This document shows positions 30,968 through 42,961 of a DNA stretch of 64,000 bases, one piece after another. The notes under the pieces are model-generated. The model was given only the letters and a program-made list of their open reading frames with translations, searched no databases and was not told the origin of the DNA. The translations under genes and the position numbers were made by a program. Source of the DNA: Poa pratensis (lineage: Eukaryota > Streptophyta > Magnoliopsida > Poales > Poaceae); the NCBI GenBank assembly GCA_947311845.1, contig CAMZMU010000048.1, positions 24,508,431 to 24,572,430 of the forward strand, written 5' to 3'. Position 1 is the stretch's first letter. Each line of letters begins with the position of its first letter.

Positions 30968-33526
30968 TGTAATTAACTAAATCACTTTTTTTGGAACCTA
31001 GCACTTCTACGAACTACAGCTTGTACACCCTCTACTTTTTTTGATTTTGCCCTTGTATTCCGTGTAACCCTAGTAGGAGGATCCTTGTGATCCTTGTCTG
31101 CAACGGCCTCTTCCTGAATTAAGTCCCCCACGAGCTTATTTGCCTCATTCAAGACTAGACTCCCAGCACCATCGTTTTCATTTTCTAATTGAGCTTCTTT
31201 CTTTTTTAGCATCGTCAAGGTTCTATCCATGTCTACATCTTTTAAAAGGTTTACCGACGATTCAATTTGGCTAGGAGATTTACCTAGAGAGACACCTAAC
31301 TTAGTAGCTCTAGCGACAACTACCTCGTTAGGAATAGACGCCAAAGTAAAAGCATGAATTAAATCGGTACCTGAATAGTCACGTGCTTGAGCCCGCTGCT
31401 TAGCCCTATCCAGCTGGGTATCATCAGCATTCGGCTGCGCTCTAATGCGCTTGCTGGACCGAATCCCCTTCGCAGCGCACTCTGGAATGCCCCCAAAGGA
31501 GATCACCTCTGACCTAGAATATCTGCCGCCAAGAAAAACCCCTGTCCCCTCCGGCTTCCCTAGAGCACCACTTGTTGGAGACGGAGAAACCGATTCAATA
31601 AGAACATCCTTGCCCTTTGCTGCATCCCGAGTTGGGGTTGAGAAAATGGGTTGAGGCAGTACTTCTTCGACATGATGAACAGACAGCGGAGATGGTGGTG
31701 CAAACCCCTCCGTCACACTCACAGAATCAGACGGCGGCTCCTTCTCTCCACCCGCGTTCTGCTGGCTTTGCTTCTCGTCTGCGTCAATCTGCGCGTGCTG
31801 CTGCTGATTAGTAACCTCTAAGACTTCAGGAACGTACTGAAACTCAGGCTGATGAGCAGTAACTGCCGCGGTAGCCATCTGCGAGGCTGATCGCTGCTGC
31901 GCTCTCAGCTTCACACAAGGAGGTGCCGAACGCACCTGCTCCGCTTCCTCCTCCTCAACAATCTCGTACCATCTTTTGGCTGGCACCGGTGCAGCCGACG
32001 AACTCCCAGCCCACACCGGTGACAAAGGAATCTCAAGTAAACCTATCTGAATGTTGTCAATGGATTCCGATGGCTTATCATCAGTCTCCATCCCTTCCAC
32101 CTTGTCACTCTTGTCCCCTTGTTTGTCCTGAGTTGTTTTATCCCTACCCTTCTCCTGCTCTTGCTCCTTGGTCCGATCATCCGGGCCACGCCCCAAAGCA
32201 TCATCATCAGCATTCGGATCATGAAGCATAAAATCACCCGCTGCTACTAGAGATCCATCTTCCGCCTCTTTATCAAACTGAACCCCAAAACCCTCCCCCT
32301 CATACATAAAATCAAGAGTTCTTGGAATTTGCTCAGGATTCGCACAATCAATTCTCTGCCTAACAACACCATGTTCCCGGGTGAATTTCATGTCAACTTC
32401 CTTTGTCTCTCCAACGAGTGAACCAACCGCAAAAAGGGCCAAATAATCCCGAGATAAAGGTTCAGGGCAACCTGAAATGCGGATCCAAATATCATACAAC
32501 CCCCACTTATCAAACCGTTTCGCCGCCCAATCTTCAAAGTGCATAGACATCTCTGTTCCTTCTACCTCAATGAGCTTGATTCTCTTCAGGCGGGTAAGGT
32601 CAGCCTTTGTAGGAAAAACCACTCGAAAATCAGTTTCCCCCGCAGGATAAATTTCCCAGGCAAAATTCCCTGGCACAAGCCACTCAAGCTCCTTAAGGAT
32701 TTGTGGCGCAGACATCTTCCCCCTGAAACTCTTATTCGACCTAACTTGCCACTGTCATTTTTTAGTCGGACATTATCCGACTTTGCAACCTTGAAGTACA
32801 TAAGGCTCTCCCTCGCCATCCCATACAACACGGCTATGGGTTTAGGCATTTTTGGCAGCGGACAGGCCTCGTCCCCATGCAGAGCCGAGTCACAATAGAC
32901 ACACAGCACTGCCTTGCAATCAGTCCCGACATGACCAGTGAAACCACACTTAAAACACAGTGTTTTATCCTGCTTAGCCTTAGCCTTCTGTGCCTGCACT
33001 GCACCAACCGATCCCTCTTGTGTATTGGTTGTACCAGTGACTTTGGGTCTGTAAACTTTCTCGGCCAGCAGTTGGGCGTCGTCTTGTTCGACGTCCATGC
33101 TAGAGTTGCTAACACCATCATGAGAGTTCCCAACAGCACGAGGACCAGTTCTGCCACCCCTCTGGTTAGCCACTCCTCTTCCTAGAGTCCCTCCATACCC
33201 ATGCGATGCAGTCCCGTATTGATTGTTTGTGTTTCTGTATCGTTGGGTATTGTTGTAACCTCCTCTTCCTTGAAAATTCCTGTTACCTCTCTCATAGTAA
33301 CCTTCATTGTAAGCACCGAAATCATCCCTGAAATCACCAGAAGTCTGACCAGCGCGGTGTTGATCAACAGCAACACACCGGCTATCGGCTCCAGCTCCAC
33401 TCCCTTCACCTCTCTCAAAATTGCTTGGGCCCGAAGACCTGAAGTTTTGGTTGCGGTACCCTTGTGTGCCCGCGTGACCACCTCCGCCTCCTCCTCCGTT
33501 GCGATTCTGTGCTCCCAGGTTGTTTG

Positions 33527-33590
33527 TGTTACAGTGTGAGCAACTACAGTACACTGGGGGCACAAGGCCACTACATATACACATCTAACA
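33527..33590 (-). repeat. 3' LTR of copia 2 (64 bp)
   Basis: Perfect TG...CA ends. Preceded on the minus strand by TGAGGGGGGG (33591-33600), the polypurine tract. Confidence 0.93.
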
Positions 33591-33603
33591 CCCCCCCTCA
33601 AAC

Positions 33604-36600
33604 TCATGGTGGGTCAACAACACTGAGTTTGGAGAGGAAGAACCCATGCTGCGCTCGAGTCTGTGCCTTCGTGAAGAAATCCGCCAGTTGTAACTCGGAG
33701 GGCACATAGTGAAGAGCAAGAATCTGATCCTGCACAGCAGCACGCACAAAGGAGGCATCCACGCCGATGTGCTTGGTGAGCTCATGTTTCACCGGGTCAC
33801 GCGCAATGCTGATGGCACCTGTACTGTCTGACAATAGAGAAGTCGGTGCAGCAGCAGAAACACCAAAGTCTGCTAGCAACCATCGCAACCAGGTCACCTC
33901 AGCCGTCAACATAGCCATCGCTCGCAACTCAGCCTCTGCACTGGAGCGGGAAACTGCCGTCTGTTTCTTCGTCTTCCAAGCAATGAGAGATCCTCCAAGA
34001 AAAACACAATAGGCAGACAGGAGCGGCGATCAGAAGGATCACTGGCCCACGTAGCATCAGAGTAGGCCTGGAGCTGGAGAGAGCTGGAGCGAGGAAAGAA
34101 AAGGCGGCGAGAGATCGTGCCACGAAGATATCGTAGAACACGGAGAAGGTGACTATAGTGGACAGAACTGGGAGCAGAGACGAACTGACTCAGAATGTGG
34201 ACAGGATATGATATGTCTGGACGAGTGACAGCCAGATAGACAAGACTCCCAACAAGATGGCGATAGCGTGTCGGGTCGGTGAGGGGATCACCATCGGTAG
34301 CACGAAGCTGAACATTGAGCTCCATAGGAGTCTCAGCAGTGCACTCATCACCAAGAGCGGCGCGAGCAAGAAGATCCTGAATATATTTTTCTTGGGAGAT
34401 GTAGAAGCCATCAGAAGTCGAAGAAACCTCAATCCCAAGAAAATAGCGAAGAGGGCCAAGATCTGACATCAGGAACTGCTCACGAAGGCGGGCCTTAACA
34501 AAGGCAATATACTCAGAGTCATCGCCAGTAATGATCATGTCATCAACATATAAAGGAGGAGCGTCCGACCACGAGGTGAGGTGTGGACAAACAGCGCGGG
34601 GTCATGGTCGCTAGGCACGAAACCAGCGGCAGTCACCACAGAAGCGAAACGCTCAAACCAGGCGCGAGGGGCTTGTTTAAGGCCATAGAGAGAGCGCCGA
34701 AGACGACAAACCATACCATCAGGAACAGAGTACCCCGGTGGTGGCTGCATATAAACCTCCTCACGCAACTCCCATTGAGAAAGGCGTTCTGGACATCAAG
34801 CTGAGACACAGACCAATTACGAACAGAAGCCACAGCGAGAAGAGTGCGGACAGTGGTCATGTGGGCTACGGGAGCGAACGTCTCATCATAATCGCGTCCC
34901 TGCTCCTGCTGAAAGCCACGAGCCACAAGACGAGCTTTGTAACGCTCAAGAGAACCATCGGAGCGAGTCTTGATCTTATAGACCCACTTGCATGTGATGG
35001 GACGAACACCGGGAGGAGGGGAAACAAGATCCCACGTGCCAGTGCGCTCAAGGGCAGCAATCTCCTCAGCCATCGCAAGCTGCCATTCAGACTGAGCCAT
35101 GGCATCACGGTAGGAAGTGGGCTCAGCAACAGCAGAAAGACCGTACTGGGAATCAGAATAGCGATCAGGAGACCGTAATGAGGTCCGAGAACGAAGGTTA
35201 TGAACCGGTGTACACGGGGAAGGTGGCGCTCCGGAAGTAGAGGCATGCAGAGGGATCATCCTCAACACGAGGCCGACGAGTGTAGTGGAGAGGAAAGGGA
35301 GAGAGGGTAGGATGCACTGGAGAGGGAGGGGGAGGGAGGAGAAGAGGATGGTGTATCGGGAACAGTGGGACTCGGCGGAGGTGGAGGTGGAGGAGGAACA
35401 TGAGGCACGGAGGGAGATATGTCGGGAAGTATAAGGAAGGAGATATCCTCAACCGAAAAGGTCGAGGCAGTAGGACGCGGATAGTACGAACGAGACTCAT
35501 CAAAAGTCACATCACGGGAAATACGTAGCCGACGACTAACAGGATCCCAACATCGATAGCCCTTGTGCTCATCACTGTAGCCAAGAAAAACACACTCCAC
35601 CGACTGAGCGGTCAATTTGGTGCGTTCGCGGGGAGCAAGGAGAACATAGCACACGCACCCAAACATGCGAAGAGCGGAGTAGTCAGGAGAACGACCAGAG
35701 AGACGCTCCATAGGAATACCACCCTGCAAAGCAGCCGAAGGCTGGATATTGATGAGATAGGTGGATGCGGAGACAGCCTCAGCCCAAAAGTGGGGTGGAA
35801 GAGAGGCGGCGATCATCATCGCACGAGCCGTCTCAAGAAGGTGGCGATGCTTGCGCTCAGCAACGCCATTCTGAGCGTGAGCACCAGGCAAGAGAACTGG
35901 GCAAGAGTACCCTGTTCGGCAAGAAAACCACGCAACATCTGGGAGATATACTCACCAGCCGAGTCAGCACGAAAGACACGAATGGGCGTGGAAAACTGGG
36001 TGTGTACCATGGCAGCAAATCGCTTGTATATAGGGAGAACCTCGCTGCGAGATTTCATAAAATAGAGCCAAGTGTAGCGAGAGAAGTCATCAATAAATAG
36101 AACATAGTAGCGATGACCACCTTTCGAATCGAAGGGAGCAGGACCCCATACATCAGAATGAACTAAGTCGAAAGGACGCTGAGAGACTGACTCACTCGTA
36201 GGATAAGGTAATTGAGTCTGTTTGCCAAGTCTACAACCATTACAATGTAAAGATACATCGCCAGAGACAGACCCTAAGACACCTTGATGCACTAGCGAGG
36301 ACAAGCGAGAGCCACATATATGACCAAGTCGATGATGCCACTGTTGGAAGGACGCAGAGGAGGGGCAGCAAGAGCATGCGAGCTGGCGGGTGTGGTGGCA
36401 GCGGAAGGAACACAAAGCCAGTCAACCTCCCAAAGGCCCTGAGCCTCACGGCGCCGAGGGCCAGCTCCAACTAGAACCTGGGTGCGACGATCCTGAACAG
36501 AGCAAGAGTCGGTATCAAGAATAACACGACAGCCAGAATCAGTAAGTTGAGCAGCGGAAAAGAGATTCATGGTAAGACGGGGAACATGAGAAACACTAGG

Positions 36601-37902
36601 AACAGAGAAGGACGGAGTAGAGAGAGTGCCACGACTAGCAACAGGAAGAGGTGTGCCATCGGCAGTGAGAACATTGAGAGGAGAATCAAGAGGTCGAAGG
36701 AGGACAGAGCAGAAGAATCAGAAGACATGTGAAAGGAAGCTCCAGAATCCAGAACCCACGGAGATGTACCTGACTGTGTAGGCGGTGGTGGCGAAGTAGT
36801 CAGCGAGGCAGCGGTGCCAGTCGAGGAAGAGCCAGAGAAGCCAGCATACGCTTGAGCTGGGCAATGTCCTGGGCAGTGAAGGACTGTGCAGACGAAGGCG
36901 CTGGAGCCGTAGTAGAGGAGCGACCCATGTCGCGCTGCTTCTTGAAACAATTTGACTCTGGGTGACCCGGCTTCTTGCAATAATCGCAGAACGGGCGGAC
37001 CTCCCCCCCCCCCCCTGCAGAGGGCCGCCCACCCACCCCCCGTGTTGGAGTGAGTAGCAGCGGTGGAGCAGACGACATCGGAGCACGGGCAGCAAGCACA
37101 GTGGGAACCACAAGCAGACCAGCAGACCGGAGGCGAGTCTCCTCAGCACGAAGCTCTGCAAGTACCTCTGGATGGGAACACGTCGACCACGGGCAAGCAA
37201 GTGAGCACGCCGAGCCTCAAACTCAGGACGGAGGCGAGACAGGAACTCATGGACACGCTGAAACTCCAAATCTGACCTGACTGTCTGACAGCAGCGACAA
37301 GTACCACAAACAACGGTCCTCAGAGAGTCAAGCTGACGCCAGATGGCAGAGCACTGTGAGTAGAACTCATCAACAGTAGAGTCTCCTTGCTGAAGATCAT
37401 GCTCCTGACGGACCACAGATAGGTAGAGAGCATCACCAGAGGGCTGATAGCGCTGACAAAGATAAGTCCACATAGCAGGAGCAGTGCCTAATCCCATGAA
37501 CTCAGTAGCAAACTGAGGCAGAACACTAGCAGTGAGAACAGCAGCAGCACGGGCATCATCATTGCACCACTGAGTGTAAACAGACAGATCATCCCGGTAA
37601 ATAGAAAGGGACTCAGAATAATCCGATACCTGCTGGTCGTAGGCTTCAACTGCACGATCATCAGCATCCTTGGCAGCATCCCGATCAGCCTGAGAAGCAT
37701 CAGCAGCAAGAACAGGTGGCACCGGTGGAGTAGGCGCCACAGGAGCAACGGGGCATGGCGGACAAGAGACCTCGCCAGAGAGAACGCCCCACAACAGGAG
37801 GCCGCGCATGTGGATACGCATAAAGCCCACAAACTCGGCGTAGTTGGTGCCATCAAATATCACAGAGCACCGAGGAACAGCAACATAGCCCGACGGAGAC
37901 AT
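33604..37902 (-). pseudogene. Copia 2 gag-pol, frameshifted
   Basis: Gag begins at 37902 (MSPSGYVAVPRCSVIFDGTN) with a UBN2-type domain (SVVRQEHDLQQGDSTVDEFY). The zinc knuckle CDYCKKPGHPESNC is in another frame (about 36960-37000). Protease: WVLDSGASFHM. Integrase: HHRLGH...DVWGP...[18 protein letters not shown], then LYVDD in intact codons near 34543, followed by MIITGDD. RNase H runs to 33604. Frame changes lie near 37170, 36700, 35890, 34790, 34545 and 34030. Core catalytic residues remain readable, so damage is mostly small indels. Confidence 0.9.
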
Positions 37903-37919
37903 CGCGGGCTCTCTGCTGA

Positions 37920-38499
37920 TTTTTTTTTTTTTTTTTTGAAAGTCAAACTAGGAGAGAGAAACCAGATCGAAATCGACCTCCTGCGCCACGGGCAGACCCG
38001 AGCGCGGTGGCTGCCGGCGACAGCAGGCCGCAGCAAGGCGACGTCCGGTGGCGGGCCGGAGCAAGGCGGCGGCCGGCGACGTCCGGCGGCGGGCCGGAGC
38101 AAGGCGGCGGCCGGCGACGAGCCGGAGGAGGGCGGCGACCACGACCAAGCCCGAGCGTGCCGTGGACGAGCCGGACCGCGACGAGGCGGCAGGCCGCGAC
38201 CTGAATGGAGCTCCTGCGCCACGGGCCGGAGCAAGGCAGCGGCCGGCGACGAGCCGGAGGAAGGCGGCGACCTGGAGGACGAGCACCGCGACCTGAAGGC
38301 GGCGACCGCGACCTGGAAGACGACGGCTCGTGCGACGAGGCCACGATCCACAGCAAGGCGCCGGCGGCAGGCCTAGAGACGGCGGCGGCACGAGCAGGCC
38401 CGAGGGCGGCAGTGCAGCAGGCCGGAGCAACGGCGACGGAGGACGCGCGGAGTTGCAACGCGCAGGGGAAGGAGAGCTAAACCGAAGCTTCTGATACCA
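37920..38499 (-). promoter_or_regulatory. Copia 2 leader with primer site
   Basis: The 5' leader between primer-binding site (38486-38499) and gag. It is GC-rich and made of several copies of a GCCGGCGACG(A/T)...GGAGCAAGGCGGCGG-type repeat (about 38020-38275). An A run on the element strand (37920-37937) lies just before the gag start. Confidence 0.7.
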
Positions 38500-38563
38500 T
38501 GTTACAGTGTGAGCAACTACGGTACACTGGGGGCACAAGGCCACTACATATACACATCTAACA
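38500..38563 (-). repeat. 5' LTR of copia 2 (64 bp)
   Basis: Identical to 33527-33590 except for one A/G change at 38521. It contains GTATATGTAG as the only TATA-like stretch. Confidence 0.93.
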
Positions 38564-39205
38564 GTTTGATCTGTTCTCACTGCTGTACCCCTGCCCACGA
38601 AAGTTCTGATGGCCTCCAAAATTCCCCTCGTTGATTCCCGCGCCTTGCCTGCGGTTGAACTGCCCACCACCGGACTGACCACCAAAGCTGCTACCTCCAT
38701 TACCTCCGTTGCCGAGAGGAGGACCGTTATTCCCCGCTCCACGGCCCGCCATGACCACCGAAGCGTAGGAACGATGAGCAAGATGCGCCGTCAGAGCAGA
38801 TGGTGTGTGTGTCGATTGTTTAGGGTTTTGCCTGCGCAGCCCTAGAACCCTCGAAGAGACGCGCCACCTGGGCCTTGTGCCTTTAGTTTCGAATAGCTTG
38901 GGAATAGGCTTCAGGCCCTTGTGGCCATATGAAGCGGGTTTTAAAAGAGCTGGGCTCGAGCGGGCCTTGTACCCATTGGCCTCCAGTTGTGAACGTGATT
39001 TTGAATTTGAAGCTCCTCGATTTACGTGATCCGCGATCTGCGGAAGACGAACGCCGGCCATCGCCGGAGATCTTCTGGTCCTGGACACCGTAGGCCTTGG
39101 CATGGTGGTCGCCTTGCCGCATTTCTTCTTCTCCTTGCGCTTTACCAACGTCCAGCTTGCCGCATCAAGAACGTCCTCCAACGTGAATGTCGACGGATAG
39201 AATGA

Positions 39206-40425
39206 TAGTTACATAGAGGGAAATACCATGCTACACTTGGACCAAATGAGGGGATTTCAAACTGAAGGAGGTACACCACGTATGGCCTCCTCCTACAGGA
39301 GATGACACCAGCAACTGGACCGAGGATTCAGTATGCGGTATGCTGTGACTCAGGTTAATAATACATCTTCAGATAAAATGCTGTGCTGGAGGAGACTTCA
39401 AATGCAGAGATGAAGAATGGAGAAGGTCCTCTGCTAACTTCTTGTTTGCCCAGTAAGATTGTGCAAGTGCAGGAGGCTGTTGAACTTATAGATAACTACA
39501 AGATCCACGGGAAGGTTAATCAGGAATAATCTCAGGAGACTGCTGATGCACCAGTGATTAACAGTATAGTTGAAGAGACCATTCGTGTATTCACAAGGGA
39601 CAACTATACAGAGCCACTATTTATCCTGATAACATAGCACTATAGCAGGTCAGGAACTGTTAGTATTTATTAAACCATCAGATGGTCCAGAATCTTACAA
39701 AATCTTGAGTGTATCTGGGAAGCATATACAGTCGAGGACATTGTGGTCATGAGAACGGACGGTGCAGTTCATGTGGCGTTTGGTAAACCTCTGAATGCCC
39801 CCGGACATGGAAAGACCCTGAATGCATCTGTGAGCAAGTTAAGCTCAATGCGAGGAGATGGTGAACCTCCATCTGGTTCTGAACCTGCCACTGCAGTGCA
39901 AGGGTGCAGTGAGCCGCAAGATTCTGTTCAGATATAGCGTAAGGGCAATGCTTTTCAGGATAGAGCTCATGTCATGCAAAAACTTACTAGATCTTGCAAG
40001 AGAATGCTGATGACAAAATTTAGAATGGTAGTATTTGTCTTGAGTAGTATTTCTGGAGGCTGGTTTTGCACATGTATATTTGAGGGGTACAGATTCATAT
40101 GGATATGGGAAGTACTTTCTTACCAATTTTGTAGTATGAAATGTATGTCGATGCTCTTTGTTTGTGGTCCAAGACATTTGCGTGGCGCATTCAGTGATCT
40201 GCAGTCAAATTGCAACTCCATCTCAAGCCTGACTTCAAGCTGTAATTGCTAGGTACTACTGTACTTATCTATGGTGACTGGATACTGCCAGCAACGGACT
40301 CTGACTTCAGTCAACAGAACCAGTTTTTCATTCTTCCACATCTTGCAGGAGTCCAATGTACAACCTACAGCATAAGAATTTTAGAGAAATCATATGCACC
40401 TTTAAAAACATAACTGTTGACTTCA
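39206..40425 (+). pseudogene. Possible gene relic, unit 2 copy
   Basis: Unit 2 counterpart of about 8500-10290 without the retroelement: the site equivalent to the 9186-9200 duplication reads straight through near 39897-39910. Conserved short peptides include PSKIVQVQEA and NYKIHGKVNQE, followed in both copies by a stop. Neither copy is open over a useful length. Identity unknown. Confidence 0.3.
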
Positions 40426-40429
40426 ACTC

Positions 40430-41868
40430 CAAAAGCCGCCGCTGCTATATCATATAGAACATTTGTGTGCCTATCCGTTGCGGCCAAATAAATTTGGATG
40501 ACGTCCTAGAGGGGTTCCCGGCGGACGGACATCCTTCCCTACGAAATACCTTGGGCTCCCTCTCTCGGTTTGGCAACTTCGGCAAATTCACTTCCAACAC
40601 CTTGAGGACAAGATGGCCGGTAAAATACCCACTTGGAATGGAAAGTATGTCAACACGGCCGGTCACACCGCCCTTGTTAAATCCGTCCTTGCCTCCGAAG
40701 CTATACAACACTTGACACCGCTAATTGTCCCGCCAAGCACCACAAACAACATGAGGAAGATCCAAAGAGCTTTCCTATGGACGGCCACCGACAAGGTCAT
40801 GGGTGGTCAATGTAAAGTAAATTGGAAGGCCATTTGCCGTCAAAAAACCCTTGGGGGCCTAGGTGTTCTTTGTAGCGAACAATTTGCTAGAGCTCTTCGC
40901 CTCCGTTGGCCTTGGTTGGAATGGAAAGATCTCTCAAAAATCCGGGTGATCACGGGAAACCCTTGCACAAAAGATGATATGAACCTATTCTCTGCCGCCA
41001 CCACTATCACAATGGGGAATGGCCCCCCCCCCCCCTCTCTTTTGGGAGGCGCCTTGGCTCAATGGGGCCAAACCGAAAGACAGCTCCTCTCATTTTCGAG
41101 ATATCTAAAGGAAAAAAGTGTTGTGTCCAAAAAGCTCTTCATGAGAATGGGTGGATCGCAAAAATCGGAATGAATGAAAGGTTCACTTTGGCGCATTTGG
41201 AGCAATTTGTAGACATTTGGACCCAACTACAAGTCATACAACTTGAGGAAGATGTGGATGACGATATTGTTTGGAGGCTTACGGCCAATATTCCGCGCCG
41301 TCGGCCTATCAAGCTCAATTTAATGGGGCCATCTCCACCGACATGAAGCGGATGATTTGGAAGGTTTGGGCGCCTCCTAAAATCAAATTCTTTGCGTGGC
41401 TTGCCTACCAAAACCGTTTGTGGACGGCCGACCGACTTGAGAGAAGAGGTAGGCAAAATTGTGGTCTTTGTCCCCATTGCAAGAGAACCGTGGAGTCGGT
41501 GGGCCATCTCTGCATTCACTGTCGATTCACCCTTAGGCTTTGGGGCTTTATCAAATATTGGCTAGGTCAACATCGACTTCCACCAATGGCCGAACCACTC
41601 CTTCAAAAGTTGGTGGCCCCAAATGACGACCTCCCAAAACCCAAGCCGCAAAGCTATCGCCTCCATCACGGTGCTCATATCTTGGGAGGTTTGGAATGAG
41701 AAGAACACCTGTGTTCCACGATAAACAAGCCACGCCTCTGGTCCTTATCCAAGAGATCAAGAGTGAACTAACACTTTAGGTTGCCGCGGGTGCAAAATGT
41801 TCAGGTGAAATCATGTCGGGAGAGTAATCCAGAAAGGCAAAGTTTTTACCTCCGTTTAAAAAAAAAAA
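40430..41868 (+). mobile_element. 5'-truncated LINE (RT C-terminus and zf-RVT), plus strand
   Basis: Open stretches 40613-41173, 41062-41346 and 41271-41699 encode the end of a plant LINE ORF2: WNGKYVNTAGHTALVKSVL, RRAFLWTATDK-type RT tail, then a zf-RVT domain (APPKIKFFAWLAYQNRLWT, NCGLCPHCKRTVESVGHL). Two frame changes break it. The catalytic RT half is absent, as expected for 5' truncation. The 3' end reads GGCAAAGTTTTTACC (an imperfect hairpin), TCCGTTT, then A11. It differs from the LINE at 27173-39203. Confidence 0.88.
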
Positions 41869-41870
41869 TA

Positions 41871-41964
41871 CTCCCTCCGATCCGGATTAAGTGTCGCTGG
41901 AAAACACTTGCTCAAGTACAACTCCTCGGTACCAGTCCCGTCAATCTTTTTGGATCGGAGGTAG
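41871..41964. mobile_element. Stowaway MITE
   Basis: 94 bp, TA on both sides (41869-41870 and 41965-41966). Terminal inverted repeats CTCCCTCCGATCC and (other end) CTACCTCCGATCC. It sits at the end of the LINE poly-A tail. Confidence 0.9.
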
Positions 41965-41966
41965 TA

Positions 41967-42961
41967 GATCATTTGTGTGTTCCAGATTACACACGGATAT
42001 GAATAAGACACACCGGCTAACTGAGCCAATCACAGCGGAAACAGTCGAGTCGAGTGGTGATGGCAGGCACGGCCAATCCAATAACCTCCCTCCGTTGGTG
42101 TCGGCCGTGCTCTTCTTCATCCATCGCCATCTGACGCCGTGCTTTGGCCGGCACCATCCGTCGTCAACCCAGCACGGTCCTGGCGCCGTGGCGAAGCTCC
42201 CGATGGCCGGCGGGTGACGTGAATGCGAGTGTTCCGTGCCGACCCAACGGCATGGAGGTATCTCAGGTGGGCACGGCAGGCGCTGTCCCCTTCCCCGCTC
42301 GTGCGTGCCCGTGAGCGCAGTCGTGCACGCACTCCAGTGCTCCATTTATGTCGCTGCCTCTCGTGTTCAGAACTGGATTTGGTGCATGATTAGTACTACT
42401 TACTCTCATTGCTGCACCCGCCGTGCTCTTCAGTTAACCCATCTTGGTCCTACTAACATGATAGTAGTAGTACTTCGTACTGCTCCAGCGAAGATTCTGC
42501 TACGAACCAATCCACCTGGGAAATGAGACGAAAATTTCTTCGGCCAGCAGGAGGATGGCACCCAATTCTTCTTTTGCTCGACGCGTAGAAGAAAACACAT
42601 CGAGTACCGGTAGAAGATATATTGCATTTGCCATGGCACAGAAGGTCATCTGATAAACACGGAAGAACCAAATCTAACTACTACTACAATTAGACCTGCT
42701 GCTCATCTACGACCAACGAAAGAAACTACAGCTATATGTACACATTGCACTTCCATCTGTTCCACGTAGGCCTTGGCGTGGTTCAATTCAGTTCAGCAGT
42801 CAGGACCTAGCGCGTACCACCACCAGGACAAGAGCACCGGAACTTCATTAGGCTTGCACCGCTGATGGACCGAGGGAGCTTCTTCAAAAGTCAGTGGGCA
42901 CCAATCAGGTTTAGCAGCTGCACCTACGCTCTTCGGTTAGTGAAGTTAAGACTAGTGTCAA
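41967..42961. other. Intergenic and 3' flank of the QWRF gene, no other gene seen
   Basis: Mixed-composition DNA. The 3' UTR of the minus-strand gene probably extends into its right part. No transposon ends or long coding signal were found. Confidence 0.5.

Larger units (their letters stand above)
33527..38563 (-). mobile_element. Ty1/copia retrotransposon with 64-bp LTRs
   Basis: A 5,037-bp element on the minus strand inside LINE ORF1. LTRs at 33527-33590 and 38500-38563 begin TGTTACAGTG on the plus strand and end ATCTAACA. They are only 64 bp long and differ at one base. A perfect 5-bp TSD, GTTTG, lies at 33522-33526 and 38564-38568. The tRNA-Met primer site (TGGTATCAGAAGC on the minus strand) abuts the right LTR and a G-rich purine tract abuts the left one. 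The polyprotein is frameshifted. Confidence 0.96.
30982..39181 (-). pseudogene. LINE ORF1 (nucleic-acid-binding protein), split by copia 2
   Basis: The N-terminal part runs 39181-38569 (MEDVLDAASWTLVKRKEKK, then a Gly/Asn/Arg-rich region). Copia 2 intervenes, and the frame continues from 33521 through Gly-rich repeats to zinc knuckles (CFKCGFTGHVGTDC, CVYCDSALHGDEAC) at about 32860-32970. A frame change near 32720 precedes the C-terminal half (32715-30982), which has a DUF4283-like part (ELEWLVPGNFAWEIYPAGE) and a long acidic, low-complexity tail. ORF1 proteins coat LINE RNA. The 5-bp duplication GTTTG at the copia junction lies inside codons of ORF1. Confidence 0.88.
27173..39203 (-). mobile_element. 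L1-type LINE retrotransposon, split by copia 2
   Basis: Minus-strand element: 5' end near 39203, ORF1, ORF2, a short 3' UTR, then a short A tail (T run at 27173-27179 on the plus strand). Just before the tail lies a small palindrome, TGCATCAAAGTGATGCA (27201-27217). Excluding copia 2 the LINE is about 7 kb, near full length. Paralogous unit 1 has no LINE at this point (about 8485-8495). A clear TSD was not found; only AGTTAC is shared by the flanks. Confidence 0.9.
11066..40430. repeat. Tandem segmental duplication 1, unit 2
   Basis: Second direct copy of the unit beginning at base 1. It is stretched to about 29 kb by a Mutator-like element with a nested CACTA transposon in the promoter and by a LINE with a nested copia element downstream of the gene. 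Uninterrupted matching sequence in unit 1 shows that these insertions came after the duplication. Confidence 0.85.

Noticed and set aside
37810..38376. 188-codon plus-strand ORF in the copia 2 leader
   Set aside because: It is antisense to a repeat-built GC-rich leader, and repeats of a GC unit explain the open frame.
27150..39215. Target-site duplication for the large LINE
   Set aside because: Only AGTTAC is shared at the flanks, too short to claim. Unit 1 suggests the empty site but divergence hides the exact junction.
40430..41868. LINE fragment considered as part of the LINE at 27173-39203
   Set aside because: Opposite strand, different 3' end and different zf-RVT sequence; it is an independent insertion.
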